Positions 22,341 to 29,804 of a DNA stretch of 40,241 bases are shown piece after piece (the first letter of the stretch is position 1; each line of letters begins with the position of its first letter). The stretch covers positions 1-40,241 of the forward strand of contig CAILLM010000007.1 of assembly GCA_903835075.1 (NCBI GenBank), given 5' to 3'. The position numbers and the translations under genes were made by a program. The notes under the pieces were generated by a model. That model was given only the letters and a program-made list of their open reading frames with translations. It was not told where the DNA came from and searched no databases. The stretch is from Candidatus Staskawiczbacteria bacterium. GTDB lineage: Bacteria > Patescibacteriota > Minisyncoccia > Minisyncoccales > Staskawiczbacteraceae.

Positions 22341-22655
22341 ATGAAGAAAACTAAAGTAAAAACTAAAGTAAAGGTTAAAGTTAAAAAGATATTGTCTACT
22401 GACAAAAAGGGAAAATTAATTGGCAGAATAACCCATTATTTTTCTAATATTGAAGTGGCGGTTATAAAATTAGCCTCTCCACTAAAAGTTGGAGAAAATA
22501 TCAGGGTTATTGGAGGGCAGGAAACTGATTTTGACCAAAAAGTAAAATCAATTCAAGTAGATCGCAAGGATGTAAAAATTGGCAAAAAGGGAGAATCTGT
22601 GGGTCTAAAAGTAGAAGAAAAAGTCCATGATGGTTATAAGGTATATAAAATTTAA
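22341..22655 (+). CDS. Translation elongation factor domain-2-like protein
   Basis: A 104-residue protein dominated by a beta-barrel resembling domain 2 of EF-Tu/IF2: GKLIGRITHYFSNIEVAVIKLASPLKVGENIRVIGG...KVKSIQVDRKDVKIGKKGESVGLKVEEKVHDGYKVYKI. The first 17 residues are Lys/Val/Thr-rich and basic. Similar stand-alone barrels are common in archaea and CPR bacteria, often annotated as elongation-factor-like. No GTPase domain is present, so a role as a ribosome or protein-interaction adaptor is only inferred. Its transcript could be under control of the structured RNA and terminator just upstream. Confidence 0.75.
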   Translation: MKKTKVKTKVKVKVKKILSTDKKGKLIGRITHYFSNIEVAVIKLASPLKVGENIRVIGGQETDFDQKVKSIQVDRKDVKIGKKGESVGLKVEEKVHDGYKVYKI

Positions 22656-22669
22656 TAAATATTTAAATA

Positions 22670-23644
22670 ATGGAAAACATAAAAGAAGCAATTGAAGATA
22701 AGGTTATTGATTGTATTAACACAAACGTAGAGGGCAGGTTGATAGTTTTTAAGCCTCAAAAAAAGGGTCAGGAAGATTATTTGGCTATAGAAAGAAGGGG
22801 TCAGTATAAAGAAGGTAAAATATATTTTCAAGTTAACAGTTTGGTCATTCCTGCTAAAAGTACTGTTTTTGTAAAAGATTTTTTTCAAGAAAGCTTTAAG
22901 GCTGATAAAAATTTTTATTTGCTTTTTGCTTATTTCGATGAAGTCAGGCAAAAGATAGATGATTATGTATGGTTGGTGCCTTCTTCGCAATTCATAGATA
23001 TAGCAGATGTTGTGAAGCCATCTGATGGAAAAAATCTATTAAGATTCGAATCTTCTTCTGATTTTAAGAATAAAAATAAATATTCAAAATTTTTAATTAA
23101 TATCAAAGACTTGGGGGATATAATTTTGAGCTCGCTTAAAGAAAAAAAACCCTTAAGTTTTAAGGCAGTTGATTTTGAGGGAAAATCAACAATAAACTTA
23201 GAAAATTTATTAGATTTTTTGTGCACTGCTCGTCAAAGTATTTATGCATCAGATTCAATGGGCATTGATAACCCAAGGTTATTAGAATCAACGCAATTGG
23301 AATTTCAAAAGGCAAATTATTTTTATCGCGATATATTTTTTGAGGGTAATAAAAAAATTATTGGGCAAGAAGTTATTTATTTAGACTCAAAGCCAGTTTG
23401 GGGCATGAATTATATTGGAGATAAAATAAAAAAAACAGAAGTGAGTTTTTTAAAAGAATCGTTGTTTCACCTGGTAAAAGATTGTCGTTTGGGAAAAAAC
23501 TGCGAATATGAAAAGAGAGAATATAAATATCAAGACCAAGGAGCGGGTGACGTTGACGAATTTTCTGGACAAGAAAAAATCTTTTTAGATGGCAAAAGTA
23601 TATATAAACTAGAATATCAAGGTGGATTAATATCAGATAAATAA
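22670..23644 (+). CDS. Protein with C-terminal DUF5680 domain
   Basis: Residues about 180-255 match the DUF5680 pattern seen in some XRE regulators: FLCTARQSIYAS...LESTQLEFQKANYFYRDIFFEGNKKIIGQEVIYLDSKPVWGMNYIGD. The N-terminal 130 residues (EGRLIVFKPQKKGQEDYLAIERRGQYKEGKIYFQVNS...VWLVPSSQF) have alternating strands like a nuclease-type or DUF4365-like fold, but no convincing catalytic set is visible. A final strand-rich tail repeats the pattern EKIFLDGKSIYKLEYQGG. No helix-turn-helix is found. It ends with a one-base overlap with the endonuclease Q gene, so it may act in the same process. Confidence 0.65.
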   Translation: MENIKEAIEDKVIDCINTNVEGRLIVFKPQKKGQEDYLAIERRGQYKEGKIYFQVNSLVIPAKSTVFVKDFFQESFKADKNFYLLFAYFDEVRQKIDDYVWLVPSSQFIDIADVVKPSDGKNLLRFESSSDFKNKNKYSKFLINIKDLGDIILSSLKEKKPLSFKAVDFEGKSTINLENLLDFLCTARQSIYASDSMGIDNPRLLESTQLEFQKANYFYRDIFFEGNKKIIGQEVIYLDSKPVWGMNYIGDKIKKTEVSFLKESLFHLVKDCRLGKNCEYEKREYKYQDQGAGDVDEFSGQEKIFLDGKSIYKLEYQGGLISDK

Positions 23645-24858
23645 TGAAATTTATAGCAGATTTCCATATACATTCAAAATACTCTAGGGCTGTTTCACCT
23701 ATGATGAACTTGGTAAACCTAGATAAATGGGCTGCGATAAAAGGCATTAAGGTGATGGGGACAGGAGACTTTACTCACCCAAAATGGCTTGCTGAGATAA
23801 AAAAAGAATTAAGGCCCGCAGAATTGGGTCTTTTTAAGTTAAATAAATCAAATTCTGAAACAAGATTTATTTTAACTTCAGAAATCAGTTGTATATATAA
23901 AAAAAATGGCAAAGTGAGGAAAATCCACGTGATTGTTTTGGCTCCATCTATTGCAGCTGTTGAAAAAGTAAATTGTGCATTGGGTAAAATAGGCAATTTG
24001 CATTCTGATGGCCGACCAATACTTGGGCTTGATGCAAAAGAACTGGTAAAGATTATTTTAGAAATTGATAAAAATTGCCTAATAATCCCTGCACATGCTT
24101 GGACACCATGGTTTTCCGTTTTTGGGTCAAAGTCTGGGTTTGATTCTTTGGAAGAATGCTTTGAGGAATACGCAAAATATATTTATGCCATTGAAACTGG
24201 GCTATGTTCTGACCCTGCTATGAATTGGAGGTTATCACAATTGGATAAAATTACACTAATATCTAATAGTGATGCACATTCTTTGCAAAAGATTGGGAGA
24301 GAGGCAAATGTTTTTGATACAGAGTTGAGCTATAAAGGAATTGCAGAGGCCATAAAACGACCAAATGGGTACCCCGACAAAAATAAGTTTTTATATACAA
24401 TAGAATTTTTTCCCGAAGAAGGAAAATATTATTATGATGGGCATAGAACTTGTGGAGTGAGTTTAGAGCCCAAAAAATCAAAGCATTACAAAAATATTTG
24501 CCCCAAATGTGGCAAGCCTTTAGTTATAGGTGTTTTAAATAGAATAGAGTCTTTGGCTGATAGGCCAGAGGGGTTTGTACTTAAAAATGCAATTCCGTTT
24601 AAAAGCCTAGTTCCCTTGAATGAAATAATTGCTGAAGCAATTGGAGTTTCTGTTTCATCAAAAAAAGTTTCCAATTATTATAATAATTTAATAAAAAAAT
24701 TAGGTTCAGAATTTAAAATTTTATTAGAAGCAACAGAAAAGGAAATAAGGGATGAATCTCTTGCTAAAATTGCTCAAAAAGTTATAAAAATGCGTGAAGG
24801 AAAAGTTTCTATTAAGCCAGGCTATGATGGGGTTTATGGAAAAATTAAAATAGGTTGA
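23644..24858 (+). CDS. Endonuclease Q-like PHP-domain nuclease
   Basis: Matches endonuclease Q, first described in Pyrococcus, which cuts 5' of deaminated bases such as uracil and hypoxanthine. The PHP metal site starts with DFHIHSKYSR (His8, His10) and GTGDFTHP, continues with LTSEIS, and includes PAHAWTPWFSVFGSKSGFDSLEECF and ISNSDAHSL. The diagnostic C-terminal zinc segment is present: HRTCGVSLEP (Cys270) then CPKCGKPLVIGVLNRIESLADRP (Cys286, Cys289). At 404 residues the length fits. In context it is upstream of greA and polX. Its 3' end overlaps the greA promoter. Confidence 0.88.
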   Translation: MKFIADFHIHSKYSRAVSPMMNLVNLDKWAAIKGIKVMGTGDFTHPKWLAEIKKELRPAELGLFKLNKSNSETRFILTSEISCIYKKNGKVRKIHVIVLAPSIAAVEKVNCALGKIGNLHSDGRPILGLDAKELVKIILEIDKNCLIIPAHAWTPWFSVFGSKSGFDSLEECFEEYAKYIYAIETGLCSDPAMNWRLSQLDKITLISNSDAHSLQKIGREANVFDTELSYKGIAEAIKRPNGYPDKNKFLYTIEFFPEEGKYYYDGHRTCGVSLEPKKSKHYKNICPKCGKPLVIGVLNRIESLADRPEGFVLKNAIPFKSLVPLNEIIAEAIGVSVSSKKVSNYYNNLIKKLGSEFKILLEATEKEIRDESLAKIAQKVIKMREGKVSIKPGYDGVYGKIKIG

Positions 24859-24883
24859 CATTTTTAATGCAGTGGAATAACAT
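24855..24883 (+). promoter_or_regulatory. Sigma-70 promoter of greA
   Basis: TTGACA (24855-24860) overlaps the stop codon of the upstream gene; a 17-base spacer is followed by TAACAT (24878-24883). Initiation near 24890 gives a leader of about 30 bases. Confidence 0.75.
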
Positions 24884-24918
24884 AATACAATAAAAATAAA
24901 ATAAATAAGTTAGTTAAT

Positions 24919-25395
24919 ATGGCTGACAAGATTTTCTACATAACAAGAGGAAAATTGCAGGAGCTAAAAAAAGAGTATGAAGAACTGCTTGATTTTGAAC
25001 ACAAAAAAGCCCTAAGCCAAGAAATGCCAAAGGTTTTTGAGTCAGAAGACTTGAACCCAGAATTTGTGAGCTTTCAAGAAGACATAGGTTTTTTAAGAGC
25101 CAGAATTGATGAATTGAAAGATATTCTTGATCATTATGAGTTGATAAAAAATCCCGCTAAAAGTGTGCAAAACGTTGTTGGTATTGGAGCAAAAGTTAAA
25201 ATAGATGTTAATGGCCAAAGAGACGAATTTATGGTTGTTGGCACGCTTGAGGCAAATCCAGCCTTAGGGAAAATAAGTAATGAATCGCCAGTTGGAAAAT
25301 CTTTATTAGGACATAAGGTTGGAGACGAAGTGGAAATTCCTTCTCCCGTAAAAACAATGTATAAAATCAAAAGCATAAAATACGAGATTAGTTAA
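24919..25395 (+). CDS. greA: Transcription elongation factor GreA
   Basis: Rescues backtracked RNA polymerase by stimulating transcript cleavage. The N-terminal coiled coil (about 1-75) starts IFYITRGKLQELKKEYEELLDFEH and has acidic residues at its tip (ESEDLNPEF). The C-terminal FKBP-like domain is clear: IGAKVKIDVNGQRDEFMVVGTLEANPALGKISNESPVGKSLLGHKVGDEVEI. Length 158 is normal. It has its own promoter and terminator and is thus a single-gene unit. Confidence 0.93.
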   Translation: MADKIFYITRGKLQELKKEYEELLDFEHKKALSQEMPKVFESEDLNPEFVSFQEDIGFLRARIDELKDILDHYELIKNPAKSVQNVVGIGAKVKIDVNGQRDEFMVVGTLEANPALGKISNESPVGKSLLGHKVGDEVEIPSPVKTMYKIKSIKYEIS

Positions 25396-25411
25396 TTTGT
25401 ATATTTAAAAG

Positions 25412-25436
25412 CAGATACAGTGGTGTCTGTTTTTTT
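25412..25436 (+). terminator. Rho-independent terminator of greA
   Basis: CAGATAC, loop AGTG, GTGTCTG then T7. The one T-G pair forms only on plus-strand RNA. Confidence 0.85.
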
Positions 25437-25474
25437 ATTAAATAAAATTTTATTATGTGGTAAGATGTGTAAAT

Positions 25475-27196
25475 ATGAGAAATCAAGAACTATCTAAGAT
25501 ATTTTTTCAAATTGCAGATTACTTGGAAATAGATGGAGTGAGCTTTAAGCCATATGCTTACAGAAAGGTGGCCATGGTTTTAGAAAACTTAAAAGACGAT
25601 GTTGGAGAAATTTATAGAAATGGGGGAATTAAGGCTCTTTGCGAAATTCCTGGGGTTGGTGAAGGAATCGCTAGGGGTATTGAGGAGTATTTAAAAAATG
25701 GAAAAATAAAACATTTTGAAGAAATAAAAAAGAAGCTACCTTTAAAGGTTGATGATTTGCTGAAGGTGGAAAGTCTGGGGCCTAGAAAAATAAAGATTCT
25801 TTACAGAGAGCTGGGCGTTAAAAATTTAAAAGAATTAGAGAAAGTTGTAAAAGCTCACAAAGTTGCTCCATTATTTGGTTTTGGCGAAAAAACGGAGGCA
25901 AATATTTTGCAAGGATTGGAATTTTTAAAAAAAGATAAAGGAAGATTTTTAATCCAAGAAATTTTACCAATCGCAAGGGACGTTGTAAATAAATTAAGTA
26001 AATTAAAAGAGGTAGATGAAATTAGTCTAGCAGGATCTTCAAGGCGAAGAAAAGAAACAATAGGGGATGTTGATATTTTAGTAGTTTCAAAAAAGCCATC
26101 TAAGGTTATGGATTTCTTTGTTAAACTTGATGGTGTAGAAAAAGTTTGGGCCAAGGGGAGCACGAAGTCGTCAATTAGGATGCGGGAAGGTTTTGATATG
26201 GATTTGCGAGTTTTACCAAGAGAAAGTTATGGAGCAGCTTTGCAATATTTTACGGGGTCTAAAGAGCATAATATAGCTACAAGAAAAATAGCAATAGAAA
26301 AAGGATTAAAGTTGTCAGAATACGGAATTTTTAAAGGGGAGAAAATGATTGCAGGCAGAAAAGAGGAAGACGTATATAAGGCAATTGGTCTTCCATATAT
26401 TGAGCCAGAATTGAGAGAAAATGAAGGAGAGATTGGGGCCGCACAAAAAGGTCAATTACCAAAACTTATTGAAAAAAAGGATATTAAGGGGGACTTACAT
26501 TGTCACTCAAATTGGGATGGTGGAGAAAATTCTATTGAAGAAATGGCACAAACAGCAATGAATATGGGGTATGAATATATTGGGATATCTGACCATACAA
26601 AGTTTTTAAAAATTGAGAATGGGTTAGATGAAAAACAGATTTTAAAACAACATGATGCAATTAAAAAGGTTAATGAAAAATTTAAAAAACAAAAAATAAA
26701 ATTCAGAGTTTTACACGGGTGTGAAGCAAATATTTTAAATGATGGCTCAATTGATATTAAAGACGAAGTTTTGGAAAAATTAGATTATGTTATTGCAGGC
26801 GCCCATTCAACTTTAAAAATGGAGAAAAAAGAAATGATGAAAAGAATTGAAAAAGCAATGCGAAATAAAAATGTTGATATTTTGGCTCATCCTACTGGAA
26901 GAATAGTTGGGCAACGAGATGAGTATCAAATTGATTTTGATAAAATTTTACAAATAGCAAAAGAAACTGGGACTATATTAGAGATTAATTCATCTTCGAG
27001 ATTGGACTTAAGAGATTTTTATATCCGCAGAGCAAAAAATGAGGGAGTGAAAATGATAATAAATACAGATAGCCATAGAAAAGAACAGCTAAACCTTATG
27101 GAATATGGAGTTTCTCAGGCGAGGCGTGGCTGGGCGGAGAAGAAAAATATTATAAACACCTTGCCAGTTGAAGAATTATTAAAACAGTTTAAATAA
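25475..27196 (+). CDS. polX: Family X DNA polymerase with PHP domain
   Basis: Gap-filling DNA polymerase of the bacterial/archaeal PolX type. It has an N-terminal 8-kDa HhH region (MRNQELSKIFFQIADYLE; IPGVGEGIARGIEEY), a second HhH, a beta-type palm with AGSSRRRKETIGDVDIL (Asp198, Asp200) and DMD (241-243), and a C-terminal PHP nuclease domain (GDLHCHSNWDG with His342 and His344, ISDHTK, HGCEANI, AGAHS, LAHPTGR, NTDSHR). All catalytic residues appear present. A GTG at 25457 is in frame, but ATG 25475 gives the standard start. Length 573 is typical. With EndoQ nearby and a Nudix enzyme downstream, it suggests a base-damage repair group. Confidence 0.95.
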   Translation: MRNQELSKIFFQIADYLEIDGVSFKPYAYRKVAMVLENLKDDVGEIYRNGGIKALCEIPGVGEGIARGIEEYLKNGKIKHFEEIKKKLPLKVDDLLKVESLGPRKIKILYRELGVKNLKELEKVVKAHKVAPLFGFGEKTEANILQGLEFLKKDKGRFLIQEILPIARDVVNKLSKLKEVDEISLAGSSRRRKETIGDVDILVVSKKPSKVMDFFVKLDGVEKVWAKGSTKSSIRMREGFDMDLRVLPRESYGAALQYFTGSKEHNIATRKIAIEKGLKLSEYGIFKGEKMIAGRKEEDVYKAIGLPYIEPELRENEGEIGAAQKGQLPKLIEKKDIKGDLHCHSNWDGGENSIEEMAQTAMNMGYEYIGISDHTKFLKIENGLDEKQILKQHDAIKKVNEKFKKQKIKFRVLHGCEANILNDGSIDIKDEVLEKLDYVIAGAHSTLKMEKKEMMKRIEKAMRNKNVDILAHPTGRIVGQRDEYQIDFDKILQIAKETGTILEINSSSRLDLRDFYIRRAKNEGVKMIINTDSHRKEQLNLMEYGVSQARRGWAEKKNIINTLPVEELLKQFK

Positions 27197-27197
27197 T

Positions 27198-27683
27198 ATG
27201 CCAAAAGAAAAATCAGCAGGAGCAATAATATATAGGAAAGAATCCGTTGACACGGCTCAGGGTAAAAAATATAAAATATATTTTTTACTTTTGCATTATT
27301 TTTCTGGACATTGGGAATTTCCAAAGGGTCATATTGAAAAAGATGAAACAGAGGAAGAAACTTTAAAAAGAGAAACATTTGAAGAAACAGGGATAAATGA
27401 CTTAAAAATAATTCCAGGTTTTAAAAAATATATAAAATATTTTTTTAGGCAATATAAAGAAAATGTTTCTGAAGCAGATAGGCGAGCGGGCAAAACTCCT
27501 TGGGTTTTTAAATTAGTTACATTTTTTGTGGCAGAAACAAAAACCAAAGAAATAATAATTTCTCATGAACATAAGGGTTTTATGTGGTTGCCAATTGATG
27601 AGGCAATTAAAAAAACAACATTTAAAAATTCTAAGAAATTATTGAAAGAAGCAAATGATTTTATTCTAAAAGATGGTATATAA
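27198..27683 (+). CDS. Nudix hydrolase, Ap4A-hydrolase-like
   Basis: A 161-residue Nudix protein with an exact Nudix box: GHIEKDETEEETLKRETFEETGI. The sequence around it (HWEFPKGHIE) is typical of bis(5'-nucleosyl)-tetraphosphatase-like members, but the substrate is not certain. The start MPKEKSAGAIIYRKE follows polX by one base, implying coupling. The segment ESVDTAQGKK near residues 15-24 could be a decayed in-frame repeat insert. A terminator follows. Confidence 0.88.
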   Translation: MPKEKSAGAIIYRKESVDTAQGKKYKIYFLLLHYFSGHWEFPKGHIEKDETEEETLKRETFEETGINDLKIIPGFKKYIKYFFRQYKENVSEADRRAGKTPWVFKLVTFFVAETKTKEIIISHEHKGFMWLPIDEAIKKTTFKNSKKLLKEANDFILKDGI

Positions 27684-27699
27684 AATTTAATAATAAATT

Positions 27700-27719
27700 A
27701 GCACCAGTGGTGCTTTTTT
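27700..27719 (+). terminator. Rho-independent terminator
   Basis: GCACC-AGT-GGTGC followed by T6. It ends the polX-Nudix unit. Confidence 0.9.
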
Positions 27720-27812
27720 GTTTACTTAAATTGAAACTTGTGTTAACAAGAAGGTGTCAACAGTTCGTTGAAATTATATTTATCAACCCAAAAGCAGTAC
27801 TTGCAAGATATT

Positions 27813-28265
27813 ATGAGGACCCTATTTAACCTTCTCCAAAGAAAAGACCAGCAAGGATTTATTCTCGCGCTAGGCTATTATGTACAACTAGATCATGAGA
27901 ATGCCGGGATGTTTCCAGCTATCGAAACAGAGTCTCAGGCAATGATTATGACAATAGACATCAATTTGTTAAGGCGCGTATGTCAAAAATTGCCACCTCG
28001 GCAATTTAAACTTGGCATACAGCTTCTTTATGTTAACCCTAAGAGCGGCATGGCTTATTCTATATTTGGTCCAGACAAAAGATCTTTGGTAAAATCAGTC
28101 CCATTTCAAAGCCTTACAATGAAAAGATTTAGGATACTTAGTCGGAAAAAGAACCCTTTTAGCTGGTGTTGGCAGGCACCCAGTAGCTCTCGAGAAGGGA
28201 TTGATCAAAAATTGTTCAATGAAGCTATTAGGAAGTTATCTGCTTCACGCTTTCCAACTGAATAA
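27813..28265 (+). CDS. Orphan hypothetical protein
   Basis: A protein of 150 residues from ATG 27813, or 165 if TTG 27768 is used; the extra N-terminus (KLYLSTQKQYLQDI) reads like a continuous helix, so the longer form is possible. No known domain is seen. It has a basic, Arg/Lys-rich C-terminal half and a possible helical N-terminus (MRTLFNLLQRKDQQGFILALGYYVQL). Codon use (CTC, CGC, GCG, CGG) and GC are higher than those of the genes around it, as with the genes at 11754 and 30474. It is isolated by terminators on both sides. It may be a recent acquisition; function unknown. Confidence 0.55.
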   Translation: MRTLFNLLQRKDQQGFILALGYYVQLDHENAGMFPAIETESQAMIMTIDINLLRRVCQKLPPRQFKLGIQLLYVNPKSGMAYSIFGPDKRSLVKSVPFQSLTMKRFRILSRKKNPFSWCWQAPSSSREGIDQKLFNEAIRKLSASRFPTE

Positions 28266-28285
28266 AAGATATTAATCTTTGTGAT

Positions 28286-28321
28286 GCCTCTGCGACATGG
28301 TCGTGCGAGGCTCTTTTTTTT
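28286..28321 (+). terminator. Rho-independent terminator
   Basis: GCCTC then TGCGAC pairs with GTCGTG and GAGGC around an ATG loop, with one bulged C and G-U pairs specific to the plus strand, followed by an 8-T run. A smaller hairpin AAAGAT-ATTA-ATCTTT precedes it at 28265-28280. Confidence 0.85.
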
Positions 28322-28325
28322 GTAA

Positions 28326-28350
28326 TAAAAAACCGGCCAGAAGGCCGGAA
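28326..28350 (-). terminator. Rho-independent terminator of the infC-rpmI-rplT operon
   Basis: On the minus strand CCGGCC, loop TTCT, GGCCGG and T6. It lies directly after the rplT stop. Confidence 0.92.
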
Positions 28351-28354
28351 TTTA

Positions 28355-28717
28355 TTAAACTGTTTTAGCTTCTCCCCTAACTTCTTCTACTATTTTTATA
28401 AATACTTCAGGATATTCATTTGCTAATTCAGATAAAACTTTTCTATCTATTTCTATATTTTTTAGTTTTAATCCGTTAATGAATCTGCTGTAGGTGATGC
28501 CATTTTCGCGGGCCAAGGCATTAATTTGTAAATTCCATAATCCCCTGAAAGTCCTCTTCTTTACCTTTCTGTCTCTGTATGCATAGGTCCAAGCATGTCT
28601 TAATGCATCTTTGGCTAATTTAAACTTTGATTTTCTGCCGAATGAAAAACCTTTGGCATGTTTCATTAAATGCTTTCTGTGCTTTCTGGCTTGTACGGCT
28701 CGTTTTATTCGTGACAT
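28355..28717 (-). CDS. rplT: Large ribosomal subunit protein bL20
   Basis: Early 50S assembly protein binding 23S rRNA. The start MSRIKRAVQARKHRKHLMKHAKGF and the block RNLWIxxINAA-type RGLWNLQINALARENGITYSRFINGL identify it. Length 120 is normal. It is the last gene of the conserved infC-rpmI-rplT operon, 18 bases after rpmI. In many bacteria L20 represses this operon through the leader of the message; the tmRNA gene occupies the space upstream of infC here, so such a leader site is not evident. Confidence 0.97.
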   Translation of the reverse strand: MSRIKRAVQARKHRKHLMKHAKGFSFGRKSKFKLAKDALRHAWTYAYRDRKVKKRTFRGLWNLQINALARENGITYSRFINGLKLKNIEIDRKVLSELANEYPEVFIKIVEEVRGEAKTV

Positions 28718-28735
28718 AGTACTTTATTTATTATT

Positions 28736-28924
28736 TTATTTAGTTAAATATTTTTTAAGATGTTGGGCTTCTACCTTTGAAAGGGGAATCCATTTTCGGC
28801 CCTTTCTTTTTTGTTCACCAGTTTTCTTTGATCTGTAGTGGTTTTGGCCAGTTGTTCTTCTTAAAATCTTACCATTTTTGGTGATTTTAAATCTTTTTAC
28901 TAATGCTTTTTTTGTTTTATTCAT
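28736..28924 (-). CDS. rpmI: Large ribosomal subunit protein bL35
   Basis: Small basic ribosomal protein. The pattern NKTKKALVKRFKITKNGKILRRTTGQNHYRSKKTGEQKRKGRKWIPLSKVEAQHLKKYL is diagnostic. A TTG-initiated frame extends six codons further upstream and would overlap infC, but ATG 28924 gives the normal 62 residues and leaves one base after the infC stop. Co-transcribed with infC and rplT. Confidence 0.95.
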   Translation of the reverse strand: MNKTKKALVKRFKITKNGKILRRTTGQNHYRSKKTGEQKRKGRKWIPLSKVEAQHLKKYLTK

Positions 28925-28925
28925 G

Positions 28926-29432
28926 CTATTGTTTGGAGACAATCATTGTGAAACCTCTTGGCTCACGTTTTAATTCCCTCTCAGTTTTAATTGGTATTAA
29001 TGTATTTAGCTTTTCAAAAAATAATTTAACTTTATCTGTTGCAAATTGTCCCATGGCTTTTTCTCTTCCTCTCAGTGACATGTTTATTTTTACTTTGTCG
29101 CCTTCGTCTAAGAATTTCTTTGCTTGGTTCGCTCTTGTTTCCATGTCGTGTGGGGAAATGTTAAAAGTTAATCTAATTTCTTTTAACTCTCCGCCACGAG
29201 GTTTTGATATTTTCTTTTCTTTCTTTTGTTGTTGATAAAGATATTTTCCGTAATTGGCAATTCTGCAAACAGGTGGCTCAACTTTTTCGGTTACTTGAAT
29301 TAAATCCAGCCCTTTTGATTTTGCTAAATCAATTGCTTGAAATATATTCATAACGCCAAGTTGCTCTCCTGTTTCTGAAATCACCCTAACCTCTTTAGCC
29401 CTTATAAAATTGTTTGTTAGTATTTTGTCCAA
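28926..29432 (-). CDS. infC: Translation initiation factor IF-3
   Basis: Binds the 30S subunit and ensures start-codon fidelity. The N-domain starts NNFIRAKEVRVISETGEQLGVMNIFQAIDLAKSKGLDLIQV and has VEPPVCRIANYGKYLYQQQKKEKK. The C-domain has KEIRLTFNISPHDMETRANQAKKFL and KINMSLRGREKAMGQ. Length 168 is normal. The start appears to be TTG at 29432; IF3 genes frequently use a rare start codon for autoregulation, so this fits the family. It begins 14 bases after the 3' end of tmRNA, which is unusual. Confidence 0.96.
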   Translation of the reverse strand: MDKILTNNFIRAKEVRVISETGEQLGVMNIFQAIDLAKSKGLDLIQVTEKVEPPVCRIANYGKYLYQQQKKEKKISKPRGGELKEIRLTFNISPHDMETRANQAKKFLDEGDKVKINMSLRGREKAMGQFATDKVKLFFEKLNTLIPIKTERELKREPRGFTMIVSKQ

Positions 29433-29446
29433 TGTATTTTTGTTAG

Positions 29447-29791
29447 TGGAGATGGCGGTGTTGAAACCGCGTCTGAAAAGTTTTTAAAAGCAATTCTACA
29501 AGTTTAGTCAGTTTTGATGTTCGAGTATTAAATAAATAACTAACAAAATTTTTAATACCTTATCTCCTTAGTTTCGATAATTAGCCAGAGATTCTAATTA
29601 TCTATCCTGATATATAACACCTTCATCCACCTATCAGGAGTGGATGGGGAAGATGCCGCATTAAGCGTATGCTAACGCAGGTTGCTTATTAAATAAATTA
29701 GCAATTATGATTTTTCTTAAAAGATTAATGAGCCTTAAGAAAGCTCAACTTGCCTTACTTGAAAGAACTAGTCATCGAAACAATCATCCCC
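29447..29791 (-). ncRNA. ssrA: Transfer-messenger RNA (tmRNA), proteolysis tag deduced
   Basis: The 345-nt RNA rescues stalled ribosomes. Its 5' GGGGATG pairs with 3' CATCTCC as a seven-pair acceptor stem (one G-U), with A as discriminator; CCA is not encoded. The T-arm is GCGGT-TTCAAC-ACCGC, with a six-base loop rather than seven. The helix below it pairs AGTTC..CAAGT with ACTTG..GAATT. The tag frame (29702 down to 29661) starts at GCT and reads ANLFNKQPALAYA, then TAA. Downstream is a classic pseudoknot: 29640-29646 pairs with 29624-29630, and 29632-29639 pairs with 29605-29612. A second pseudoknot follows (AATTAG/CTAATT with ATCTC/GAGAT). It lies 13 bases after smpB, its partner gene. Confidence 0.92.
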
Positions 29792-29804
29792 GCATTTGCG
29801 GAAA

